A stretch of DNA of 64,000 bases from Campylobacter suis. Its GTDB lineage: Bacteria > Campylobacterota > Campylobacteria > Campylobacterales > Campylobacteraceae. The notes beneath the pieces are model-generated. The model had not been told where the DNA came from, did no database searches, and saw nothing but the letters and a program-made list of their open reading frames with translations. Made by a program: the position numbers and the translations under genes. Positions 26,585-34,418 of this stretch are shown here, piece by piece. Positions within the stretch are counted from its first letter, which is position 1. The number at the start of each line of letters is the position of its first letter. Location: positions 62,001 through 126,000 of the forward strand of contig NZ_CAJHOE010000001.1 in the NCBI RefSeq assembly GCF_905120475.1. Reading direction: 5' to 3'.

Positions 26585-27012
26585 TTTTGTAAAAAAGTGA
26601 AATTTTGACTAGTTTTTGATAAAGGATTTTAAAATAAAATCCATTTTTATACTTAAAAATTTATAAAAATTTTTCTAAAAGCCATTTTTTGGTTAATTTT
26701 TTTACAAGAAAAATGTATTGAAAATTTTTTGTATTTTTTAAAAAAAATTTAGTTGATATTTGCTTATCAAAATATCGTAAAATCAATGTAAAAACGGTTA
26801 TATTTTCACTTATAAAGCGCTTAATTTTAAGCTATTTATAATATGCAATTAAGGCATATTTAAGACAACTTTAATATAAAAAACTTATTTTTTCTTAAGT
26901 TAAGTAGTTAAGCAAGTTTTTGATAAATTTCTCAGCATAGAAATCCCGCCTAGTCTAAAATCCCAATTTTAGCGACTAGATGAGATGGCTATGATCTTTT
27001 AAGGAAAGAGTA
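26585..27012. promoter_or_regulatory. 428-base non-coding region upstream of the formate dehydrogenase operon
   Basis: Extremely AT-rich with no plausible gene. It holds overlapping inverted repeats at 26753-26776 (TTGATA-N6-TATCAA and GATATTT-N8-AAATATC), a TATAAT at 26837-26842, an inverted repeat ATATGC-N7-GCATAT at 26841-26859, three TTAAG repeats near 26895-26915, and a hairpin just before the first gene (listed separately). This is the control region of the fdh operon; which element binds which protein is unknown. Confidence 0.55.
26950..26979 (+). promoter_or_regulatory. Leader hairpin of the fdh operon
   Basis: CTAGTC-TAAAAT pairs with ATTTTA-(GC bulge)-GACTAG around a CCCA loop, giving twelve pairs with a two-base bulge. 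It ends 33 bases before the first start codon. It could be a regulatory RNA element or a protein site; it does not match a riboswitch I recognise. Confidence 0.5.
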
Positions 27013-27744
27013 ATGAGTGAGCATGAAAGAATTTTAAACGCTAGAGCTATCTATTACTTGCTGTTTTCACAGCTTTTTGTTTTTACGCAAAAATCAGATA
27101 GATATGACGGTGTTTTAGACTTATTAAATACTATAAAAGTTTCCCCTCTTAATAGCGAATGTGAAGAAGCTATAGAGAGATTAATCCCAAAATTCCAAAA
27201 ACAAAACTTACAAAATATATCTCAAGAATACGACGACATTTTTCACTCGCCACCATCTCCTGTAAGTAACACTTTTTCACACTATGATGAAGGTTATGAG
27301 ACTGGAAGTGCTTGTGTAAAGGTAAGAAATTTGATAGCAAAAACAGATATCAGAAAAAATGAAGAAATTTTTAAAGAAAATGAGGATAATGTTGGTTTTT
27401 GCCTTTTGCTAATGCATGAGTTTATAAAAAATGAGCTTAAACAAAATGAGCAAAATAGTGAAAATCAAACCTATGCAGGCGATCTTTTTAAAGAGATTAT
27501 AAATCCTTATATAGATGAATTTATCGAGGCTACAAGTGCGCATCAGAGTGCTGATGTTTACGCTGATGCTTGTGTGCTGCTGGAAAATTTCGTTGAATTT
27601 GAGCGAGTTTTTTATGCTACACCAAAGCCTATTTTGGAGAAAAAGATAAAATCAACTGGCGGTATTTCACGGTCTGAAACTCTTGTTAGAGAGATAAATC
27701 GTAGAGCCAGAGCTAAAGAAAGAGAATTAAAATTTGAAGAATAA
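27013..27744 (+). CDS. TorD-family chaperone for formate dehydrogenase
   Basis: A 243-residue all-helical cytoplasmic protein. The pattern QEYDDIFHSPPSPVSNTFSHYDEGYE followed later by ENEDNVGFCLLLMHEF is the family signature of TorD/DmsD chaperones (E-P-x-D-H-x-x-x-E region). Such proteins bind the Tat signal peptide and hold a molybdenum or tungsten enzyme until its cofactor is in. The gene is first in the fdh operon and corresponds, by position, to Cj1514c of C. jejuni. ATG 27013 follows AAGGAAAG. Confidence 0.75.
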   Translation: MSEHERILNARAIYYLLFSQLFVFTQKSDRYDGVLDLLNTIKVSPLNSECEEAIERLIPKFQKQNLQNISQEYDDIFHSPPSPVSNTFSHYDEGYETGSACVKVRNLIAKTDIRKNEEIFKENEDNVGFCLLLMHEFIKNELKQNEQNSENQTYAGDLFKEIINPYIDEFIEATSAHQSADVYADACVLLENFVEFERVFYATPKPILEKKIKSTGGISRSETLVREINRRARAKERELKFEE

Positions 27745-27763
27745 AACTATGGAAAGGAAAAGT

Positions 27764-27937
27764 ATGCAAAAACAAGATAGACGCGAGTTTTTGAAAAAAC
27801 TCATGGCGGGAGCCGGAGGCGTTGGTGCTGTTGCAATGGGTGTAAAAGCACTTGATGTCAAGGAAGACGGTGAAAAAAAGCAAGTTTTATACACAAGAAG
27901 TAAGACTTGGGAATTTTACTATAAGCAAGCAAAATAA
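27764..27937 (+). CDS. Small twin-arginine-signal protein of the formate dehydrogenase operon
   Basis: A 57-residue protein beginning MQKQDRREFLKKLMAGAG, a clear Tat motif (DRREFLKK) followed by a Gly/Ala hydrophobic stretch; only about 30 residues remain after it. The ATG at 27764 is chosen over the in-frame ATG at 27734 because AAAGGAAA lies 4-8 bases upstream; the longer form would overlap the previous gene. Proteins of this kind (Cj1513c type) precede fdhA in many Proteobacteria and may be a membrane-anchored subunit or assembly helper. Function not established. Confidence 0.75.
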   Translation: MQKQDRREFLKKLMAGAGGVGAVAMGVKALDVKEDGEKKQVLYTRSKTWEFYYKQAK

Positions 27938-27962
27938 TTAAAAAAACATGAAAGGAAAAAGC

Positions 27963-30776
27963 ATGAGAGATAGTTCATCGCCACAAGTTGGCAGACGCTC
28001 TTTTCTTAAGATGGCAAGCTTGGGTGCAGCTGTCGGTGCGACCGCAGCTTTTGCTTCAAGCCCAGCTGTTAGAAAAGCAGGCGAGCATGAGATAGGCGAC
28101 CCATATAAGGGCTCAAAGATTGTGAAAACAATATGTACAGTATGTTCTGTTGGGTGCGGGGTTAAGGCTGAAGTTCAAAATGGAGTATGGGTGCGCCAAG
28201 AGGTTGCACAAGATCACCCAGTAAGTGCTGGTGGACACTGCTGTAAGGGAAGCGATGTCATCGATATGGTGCGCTCACACTGCCGTGTGAAGTATCCGAT
28301 GAAGAAAGTCGCTGGTAAATGGAAGCGCATAAGCTTTGAGCAAGCACTTGATGAGATCGGTGCTCAAATGAAAGCATATCGCGAGAAAAACCCTGAGCAA
28401 GTTATGTTCTTGGGTTCAGCAAAAGCGAGCAATGAGCAGAGCTACTATATAAGTAAATTCTCTGCAATGTTTGGGACAAATAACCTAGATCACCAAGCTA
28501 GAATTTGACATAGCGCAACAGTCGCCGGTGTGGCGAATACATGGGGTTATGGCGCGATGACAAACCACCTTGGAGATATTCAAAAGGCGAAGTCTATATT
28601 TATTATCGGTGCAAACCCAGCGGTTAATCACCCAGTTGGTTTTAGACACTTTTTAAAAGCGAAAGAAAATGGCTCAAAGCTAATCGTAGTAGATCCAAGA
28701 TATACAAGAACGGCAGCTAAGGCTGATTATTTCGCACAAATTCGACCAGGAACAGATATACCATTTATGTATGGTATGATAAATTTGATACTTCAAAATG
28801 GCTGGGAAGATAAGAAATTTATAGATGATAGAACCTATGGTATCGATAAAATTCGTGAAGAAGCGGCAAAATGGACACCAGAAGTTGTTGAGGATGTTAC
28901 TGGCGTACCAGCTGCAACACTAAAAGAGATAACAGAAGTTTATGCGAAAAACCGCCCTGGTTCAGTTGTTTGGGCGATGGGTCTTACTCAGCACACTATA
29001 GGTAGCTCAAATACTCGTATAGCTCCGATCTTACAGCTTGTACTTGGAAATATGGGCGTTGAAGGTGGTGGCACTAACATCCTTCGTGGTCACGATAATG
29101 TTCAAGGTGCAAGCGATATGGCAAATGCTCCAGATAGCTTACCAGGATATTATGCCAAAAATGAAGGCAGCTGGAAGTACTTTGCTAAGATGTGGGGTGT
29201 TGAATATGAGTGGTTGCAGAAAAATTTCGTAAAACCTGAGTGGATGTTTAAGCCTGGATTTACACTGGCTCGCTGGTGGGCTGGTCCGCTAAATGGTAAA
29301 AATGGTAACGATCCTATAGAAAATGCAGGTGATGCACTAAAGGCACTTATAGTTATTGGTAACGGCATTACTTCAGTCGCTCAGCAAGCAAAAATTCAAG
29401 AGGGTCTAGATGCACTTGAGTTATTGGTGCTAGTTGATCCATTTGTAAATGACGCTGGCGTTATCACAAATAAAAAAGATAATATCTACTTACTGCCAGC
29501 TGCTACACAGTTTGAAACAAGTGGTACAGTCGTTGCGACAAACCGCTCAGGTCAGTGGAGAAGCCAAGTTGTTCAGCCACTTTATGAGAGTAAACCAGAT
29601 CATGAAGTGTTGTTTGAGCTTGCAAAACGCATAGGCTTTTATGATGAACTTACTCGCACTATCCGCGATAGTGAAGGTAAGATAAATTGGCCTGAAGCTG
29701 CAACAGCAGAGATAGCTCGCATAGTAAAATCAATAGGCTATACAGGCTGGACACCAGAAAGACTAAAACGCCATCAAGAAAACTGGGATAAATTTGACGA
29801 GCTTACACTTATGGGTAAGCCAGGTACGCCGGTTGAAGGCGAGTACTACGGACTTCCATGGCCATGCTGGACAGAAAAACATCCAGGCAGTCCAGTGCTA
29901 TATAATGTCAATGTGCCAGTTATGAAAGGTGGTATGGGCTTTAGAAATCGCTTTGGGCTTGAGCATGAGGGCGTTAGTCAGCTAGCTGCTGAGGGTTCTG
30001 CGCCAGTTGGTGGAGCACAAAGTGGTGGCTATCCACAAATCACAAAAGAAAATATAGAAGAAGTTCTTGGTATAACTTTAACAGATGAAGAGAGAGAAAA
30101 GATTGGAGCTTCATGGGCTACTGATGGTAGCGGTATAATAGCTGAAAAATGTATGGAAGCTGGCATAGCACCTTATGGTAACGCAAGAGCTAGAGCCATA
30201 GTTTGGACTTTTGCAGATCAGATCCCACTTCACCGTGAGCCTATCCACTCACCTCGCACTGATCTAGCTAAAAAATACCCAAGCTTTAAAGATAAGCCAA
30301 ACCACTACAGAGTATTTACAAAGTATGAGAGCTTACAGCAAAGTGCTGATTTTGCAAAAGACTTCCCTGTTAACCTAGTAACAGGACGACTTGTAAATTT
30401 AAGTGGTGCTGGTATGGAAACAAGAGCTAGTAAGTATCTTACACGCCTTACACCTGAGATGTTTGCAGATATCCATCCAGATATGGCAAAAAGCTACGGT
30501 ATAAATGATGGTGATATGGTTTGGATACACTCACCTGAGGGTACAAAGATCAAGGTTAAAGCGCGTCTTGTAGCCTCTGTAAAATCTGACTCGATATTCT
30601 TGCCATTCCACTGGGCTGGATATATGCAAGGTGTTGATATGACTGGAAATTTCCCTGACGGAACTAAGCCTTATAGTGTAGGCGAAAGTGCAAATACCGT
30701 AACAAATTACGGCTATGACATTGTCACGCAAATTCCAGAGACAAAAGGCGGTTTGTGCCGTCTAGAAAAAGCGTAA
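27963..30776 (+). CDS. fdhA: Formate dehydrogenase catalytic subunit, selenocysteine-containing
   Basis: A 937-residue molybdenum/tungsten-bis-MGD enzyme that oxidises formate in the periplasm. It has a Tat signal (GRRSFLKMASLGAA), a [4Fe-4S] site (CTVCSVGCGVKAEV then CCKG), and an in-frame TGA at 28506-28508, codon 182, in the context QARI-U-HSATVAG, exactly where FdhA proteins carry the molybdenum-ligating selenocysteine and its adjacent catalytic His. A recoding hairpin follows. Reading through the TGA joins two open frames in the same phase; it is not a pseudogene. ATG 27963 follows AAAGGAAA; an in-frame ATG at 27948 is less well placed. Followed by fdhB after 10 bases. Confidence 0.95.
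28522..28536 (+). promoter_or_regulatory. SECIS-like hairpin of fdhA
   Basis: TCGCC (28522-28526) and GGCGA (28532-28536) close the loop GGTGT, 13 bases after the TGA codon. A short stem with GGU in the apical loop at this distance is the bacterial SECIS form bound by SelB. Confidence 0.75.
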
Positions 30777-30786
30777 GGGGTGAGAG

Positions 30787-31413
30787 ATGAGTGAAAAAAT
30801 TTCAAGATTAAAATTTTACTGCGACGATGATAGATGTATAGACTGTAACGGTTGTGCGGTGGCTTGTGATGAGGCTCATGAGCTACCTATCGGTGTGCGT
30901 AGACGCCGAGTTATCACACTAAATGAGGGTATTGTCGGTAAAGAAATTTCTACTTCGATCGCTTGTATGCACTGTGAAGATGCACCTTGTGCTTTAGTTT
31001 GCCCTGTTGATTGTTTTCATATCAGAGCTGATGGCGTTGTACTTCATGATAAAGATGTATGTATTGGCTGTGGATACTGCTTGTATGCATGTCCATTTGG
31101 CGCACCACAGTTCCCAAGAGAGGGTGTGTTTGGTGTTAAAGGCGCGATGGATAAATGTACAATGTGTGCGGGTGGCGTAAATGTAGCGACTAACTCAGAA
31201 CATGAATTTGAAGAGTATGGTCAAAACCGTATAGCAGAGGGAAAAGTGCCTGTTTGTGCAGCAATGTGCTCGACTAAAGCTTTGCTTGTGGGAGAATCTG
31301 ATATAATAGAGCAGATTTATCTTGATCGGGTCAGCGCAAGAGGATATGGTATCAAAAATATCAAAGAATCTCCGACATGGAAAATCGCATATTACACAAA
31401 GGATAGAGTATGA
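30787..31413 (+). CDS. fdhB: Formate dehydrogenase iron-sulfur subunit
   Basis: A 208-residue ferredoxin-like subunit with four cysteine groups for four [4Fe-4S] clusters: CIDCNGCAVAC, CMHCEDAPCALVC, CIGCGYCLYAC and CTMC...CAAMC. It passes electrons from FdhA to the membrane cytochrome FdhC. It has no signal peptide and would be carried out by the Tat pathway with FdhA. Start ATG 30787 after GGGGTGAG; stop overlaps fdhC by 4 bases. Confidence 0.94.
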   Translation: MSEKISRLKFYCDDDRCIDCNGCAVACDEAHELPIGVRRRRVITLNEGIVGKEISTSIACMHCEDAPCALVCPVDCFHIRADGVVLHDKDVCIGCGYCLYACPFGAPQFPREGVFGVKGAMDKCTMCAGGVNVATNSEHEFEEYGQNRIAEGKVPVCAAMCSTKALLVGESDIIEQIYLDRVSARGYGIKNIKESPTWKIAYYTKDRV

Positions 31414-32354
31414 GAGTAGTATTTGCTTTTATCGCATCGATAATGAGTGCGTTTGCTCTAAATTTACCTGATGGAACAAATCAATACGACAGTAATGTTT
31501 GGGCGGCAGGAAGGGTTGAAAATATCACAGGCTATGAAGATGGCATGGGTAAAATTTTCACCTTTATCCAAGGCAATGACTATTTCGCTTACGGCGTTGT
31601 AGCTATCATCATTGCTGTTATTGTTGCATTTGCACTTCACTTTTTGATCGTCGGACCAAAGCACTTTAGTCACGATGGCAAAAAAATATATGCATTTGAT
31701 ATAGTTGAGCGTGTCTCTCATGGTATTGCAGCCATTTCATGGGTTATCCTTGTTCCAACAGGTATTATCATGATGTGGGGCTCTGCATTTGGCGGCGGTG
31801 CATTTGTTAAATTTATGAAAGATCTTCACGGACTTTCAACGATTGCATTTGCGATTTCAGTTGTACCAATGATTTGCTACTGGACAGTTAGAATGCTTCC
31901 AGTTGTTTATGATATTCGCTGGATGTTTATCGTAGGTGGATATTTGTCAAAGAAAAAGCGTGCTATCCCAGCTGGTAAATTTAACGCTGGACAAAAAGCA
32001 TGGTTTTGGGTAGCGATACCTGGTGGACTTGTAATGATAGCAACTGGCGCGGCAATGTATTTCCTTGACTTCCAAGCAGTTCCAGTAGCTACTTGGCTTG
32101 GAATTTCACAGATTGAAGTTCTAAGATGGAGCGCGGTTATACATAATATTTTAGGTATCGTATGTGCGGTATTCTTCCTAGTTCATATCTATATGGCAGC
32201 TATAGCTATTCATGGTGCTATTTGGTCAATGGTTCATGGATACAAGGAAGAGGAAGAGGTTTATGTACTTCACCACTACTGGTATCAAGAACTTGTTTCT
32301 AAAAACAAAATTCCAGTTTCAGAATACGAAAAAGTATATCCGAAACTAAAATAA
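31410..32354 (+). CDS. fdhC: Formate dehydrogenase cytochrome b subunit
   Basis: A 314-residue membrane cytochrome b of the FdnI/cytb561 family that delivers electrons to menaquinone. There is an N-terminal cleavable-type segment (about 1-16), then four spans; conserved histidines in VERVSHGIAA, KDLHGLS, RWSAVIHNILG and FLVHIYMA are the expected heme b ligands. It is longer at the N-terminus than E. coli FdnI, with an extra span at about 60-80, as in other Campylobacter. Last gene before an internal terminator. Confidence 0.92.
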   Translation: MRVVFAFIASIMSAFALNLPDGTNQYDSNVWAAGRVENITGYEDGMGKIFTFIQGNDYFAYGVVAIIIAVIVAFALHFLIVGPKHFSHDGKKIYAFDIVERVSHGIAAISWVILVPTGIIMMWGSAFGGGAFVKFMKDLHGLSTIAFAISVVPMICYWTVRMLPVVYDIRWMFIVGGYLSKKKRAIPAGKFNAGQKAWFWVAIPGGLVMIATGAAMYFLDFQAVPVATWLGISQIEVLRWSAVIHNILGIVCAVFFLVHIYMAAIAIHGAIWSMVHGYKEEEEVYVLHHYWYQELVSKNKIPVSEYEKVYPKLK

Positions 32355-32358
32355 TCCC

Positions 32359-32382
32359 AAAGACCCCATTTGGGGTCTTTTT
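32359..32382 (+). terminator. Rho-independent terminator between fdhC and fdhD
   Basis: AAAGACCCC (32359-32367) and GGGGTCTTT (32372-32380) form a perfect nine-pair stem with ATTT loop, followed by TT. Only 12 bases remain to the fdhD ATG, so fdhD must depend on read-through or a promoter inside fdhC. Confidence 0.85.
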
Positions 32383-32394
32383 AAAAGATGAGAA

Positions 32395-33174
32395 ATGCAC
32401 CCTATTTTTACTACAAAGATAACAAAATTTAGAGCCGATGAGAGTTTTGAGACCGATGATATTTTAGTCCGCGAGATCAAATTAGACATAAGAATAAATG
32501 GCGTTAAGGTTGGCGCTATGATGGCTACTCCTACCGATCTTGAAGCTCTTGGTATCGGTTATCTTTTAAGTGAAAATATCCTTGAAAGCTACTCTGATGT
32601 AACAAGTTTGAAATTTGATGAAAGTGAACTTGTTTTAGATGTAGTAGCAAAGGTTGATGAGACAAATCTTAAAAACCTAAACACTGAAGCAGTCATAATA
32701 AGTGGCTGTGGCAGAAGTGTAACTGCAAATGTAAATCCTGCAAATATTCAGGCTAAAATGATAAAACAAGGTGTTAGCTTTGCTAGAAATGAAATTTCAA
32801 AGCAAATGAGTGAGTTTTATACACAGTGTGAGCTTTATGAAAAAACGGGTTGTGTACATACTGCAAAGCTTAAGATAGGCGATAAATTTTATATAGGTGA
32901 AGATATCGCTCAGCACAATACCATAGATAAAGCTATTGGCAAGGCGGCGATGGACGGAGCAAATTTAAGTGACGGGCTTTTGATGGTAAGTGGTAGGCTT
33001 AGTTCTGAGATGGTTGTAAAAGCTGTTGTAAATGGACTGCCTGTGCTTGTATCACGCACAGCACCAACAAGTCTCGGGGTACTGATAGCTAGGAAATTTA
33101 ATCTAACCCTTTGTGGTTTTGCACGGGGCGAAAATTTAAATGTTTATAGCGGTACGGAGCGTGTTCATGCGTGA
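32395..33174 (+). CDS. fdhD: Formate dehydrogenase accessory sulfurtransferase FdhD
   Basis: A 259-residue protein that passes sulfur from a cysteine desulfurase to the molybdenum cofactor of FdhA, needed for activity. Family motifs: DILVREIKLDIRING, MATPTDLEALGIGYLLSE, the sulfur-relay Cys in IISGCGRSV, FARNEISKQM, and the cofactor-binding DIAQHNTIDKAIG and GLLMVSGRLSSEMV. E. coli has a C-x-x-C pair; here only the first Cys remains and the second is Ser (CGRS), seen in a number of FdhD proteins. Its end overlaps the ModE-like gene by 8 bases. Confidence 0.93.
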   Translation: MHPIFTTKITKFRADESFETDDILVREIKLDIRINGVKVGAMMATPTDLEALGIGYLLSENILESYSDVTSLKFDESELVLDVVAKVDETNLKNLNTEAVIISGCGRSVTANVNPANIQAKMIKQGVSFARNEISKQMSEFYTQCELYEKTGCVHTAKLKIGDKFYIGEDIAQHNTIDKAIGKAAMDGANLSDGLLMVSGRLSSEMVVKAVVNGLPVLVSRTAPTSLGVLIARKFNLTLCGFARGENLNVYSGTERVHA

Positions 33175-33907
33175 AAAGATTATCCAAATGATAGAAAGGC
33201 TAAAAAACGATAAAGGTAGGCTTGATTGCGGAGTGGCATTTAAGATTGCTGCAAAGCTTGGATGTGATGTAGGGCAGGTTGGCGAAACTGCCACTCAAAT
33301 TGGCGTAAAGATAGATGCCTGTGAGTTAGGTCAGTTTGGCAAGCTTCCTGTTGGGCTTGGTAGTGTGCTAACTTATAAAGATATAAAAGGTAAACTTGAT
33401 GAGCGTGGTCGCATACTTTGCTCAGATGCAAGAGATGCGGCAAAGGGTGTGGGACTAGGCAAAATTCGTGGTACTTTAAGAGATTATAATATCGATGTAA
33501 AATACTGCCAGCTTGGCTGCTTTAAAGAAAAAAAAGGTAAAAAAATGATTGTAAAAACTAAAACTTGGATAGAAAATTCAGAAGGCGAACTGCTTTTTGG
33601 TAAAGGAAAGACCGAAGTTCTTGAAGTCATAGCAGAGGCTGGAAGTATCGTAAAAGCGGCTGAAATTTTAGGAATGAACTATAAAAAATGTTGGAATCAC
33701 CTGCAAATTTTAGCTAAAAATTTAGACGAAGAGCTTGTAAATACAAAACAAGGTGGTGGAGAAAACGCAGGAACTACACTAAATCCAAGGGCTTACGAAC
33801 TTATAAATGCCTATAAACAGCTTCAGCGTGATATAGAAGATTTTGCCAATCAAAGATTTAAAGAGCTATTTTTATCTGATGTAAAAGATCGCATAACTGG
33901 CAAATAA
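33167..33907 (+). CDS. ModE-like winged-helix regulator with extra N-terminal domain
   Basis: A 246-residue protein; ATG 33167 (MREKIIQM) is chosen since the earlier in-frame ATG (33140) would extend far into fdhD. The C-terminal half is a ModE-type winged helix (GKTEVLEVIAEAGSIVKAAEILGMNYKKCW), which in relatives represses molybdate or tungstate uptake genes and tunes fdh expression. There is no molybdate-binding TOBE domain. The N-terminal 125 residues hold a Cys-containing pattern (LDCGVAFKIAAKLG, KIDACELGQFG, KYCQLGCF) seen in other epsilonproteobacterial regulators and not assigned. Position matches ModE (Cj1507c) of C. jejuni. Confidence 0.72.
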   Translation: MREKIIQMIERLKNDKGRLDCGVAFKIAAKLGCDVGQVGETATQIGVKIDACELGQFGKLPVGLGSVLTYKDIKGKLDERGRILCSDARDAAKGVGLGKIRGTLRDYNIDVKYCQLGCFKEKKGKKMIVKTKTWIENSEGELLFGKGKTEVLEVIAEAGSIVKAAEILGMNYKKCWNHLQILAKNLDEELVNTKQGGGENAGTTLNPRAYELINAYKQLQRDIEDFANQRFKELFLSDVKDRITGK

Positions 33908-34101
33908 AAATTAGTTTTTTGCCTTTTTCAAGAACTTAAATTCTATATTTTTTAGTCAAAAATTTATTGATTTTTATGTGAAAACTATATGCATAAATTT
34001 CATATTTTATATGCTTAAAATGCAGAATTTTAAATGGTAACAACACATTTTTATTTTGCAAAATTTTATGAAATTCTTATGTAAAATTTTTAAAAATTTT
34101 G

Positions 34102-34107
34102 TATTAT
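34102..34107 (+). promoter_or_regulatory. -10 box of the 62-residue protein gene
   Basis: TATTAT with TTTTG before it, 25 bases before the ATG at 34132. The preceding 33908-34100 is very AT-rich and shows no gene. Confidence 0.4.
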
Positions 34108-34131
34108 AAATAAACTTTAAAAGGAGAAAAA

Positions 34132-34320
34132 ATGTTTATCAAATTAAATGACCGTGTTTATCTAAACACAGACCGTATTACAAGAGTAAAGATTGATAAT
34201 GTCCAAGATGGCATTCGTATTCGCTTTTATGAGGGTGTTGCACAGGTTGCAAAGAGTGGTCGCTTTGAGAGCTTTGAAGCTGCTCAAAAGTGGCTAGAGC
34301 AAAATTTCGCTGGCAAATAA
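34132..34320 (+). CDS. Small conserved-looking protein of unknown function (62 residues)
   Basis: I do not recognise a family. It is acidic-basic mixed, soluble, without signal or membrane segment, with an alternating pattern that suggests four or five beta strands (FIKLNDRVYLN, ITRVKID, IRIRFYEGVAQVA) followed by one helix (SFEAAQKWLEQNF). The size and the L-N-x-D-x-I-x-x-V start recall FlbD-like flagellar proteins, but the likeness is weak. An excellent ribosome-binding site (AAAAGGAG), its own promoter and codon use like its neighbours argue that it is a real, well-expressed gene. Confidence 0.7.
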   Translation: MFIKLNDRVYLNTDRITRVKIDNVQDGIRIRFYEGVAQVAKSGRFESFEAAQKWLEQNFAGK

Positions 34321-34327
34321 TATCCGA

Positions 34328-34352
34328 AAATGGGCGCAAATGGCGTCCATTT
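34328..34352 (+). other. Hairpin after the 62-residue gene
   Basis: AAATGGGCG (34328-34336) and CGTCCATTT (34344-34352) pair over nine positions with one G-U, loop CAAATGG, 7 bases after the stop. No T-run follows, so it is more likely an RNA-stabilising element than a terminator. Confidence 0.45.
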
Positions 34353-34418
34353 CAAAAAACAAACTTAAATTAATAAAAAATATTATAAAATATTGCAAAT
34401 TTTTCCGAGGAGAATAAT

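Noticed and set aside
26753-26770. FNR-like box TTGAT-N8-ATCAA upstream of the fdh operon
   Set aside because: FNR sites have a four-base spacer; the eight-base spacer here does not fit, so it is only listed as a palindrome.
26585-27012. Possible tRNA, small gene or CRISPR in the largest non-coding gap
   Set aside because: No cloverleaf, no regularly spaced repeats and no frame with a ribosome-binding site could be found by eye.
28506-28508. Stop codon splitting fdhA into two ORFs, as in a pseudogene
   Set aside because: The TGA is at the known selenocysteine position, both halves are in the same frame with intact motifs, and a SECIS-like hairpin follows.
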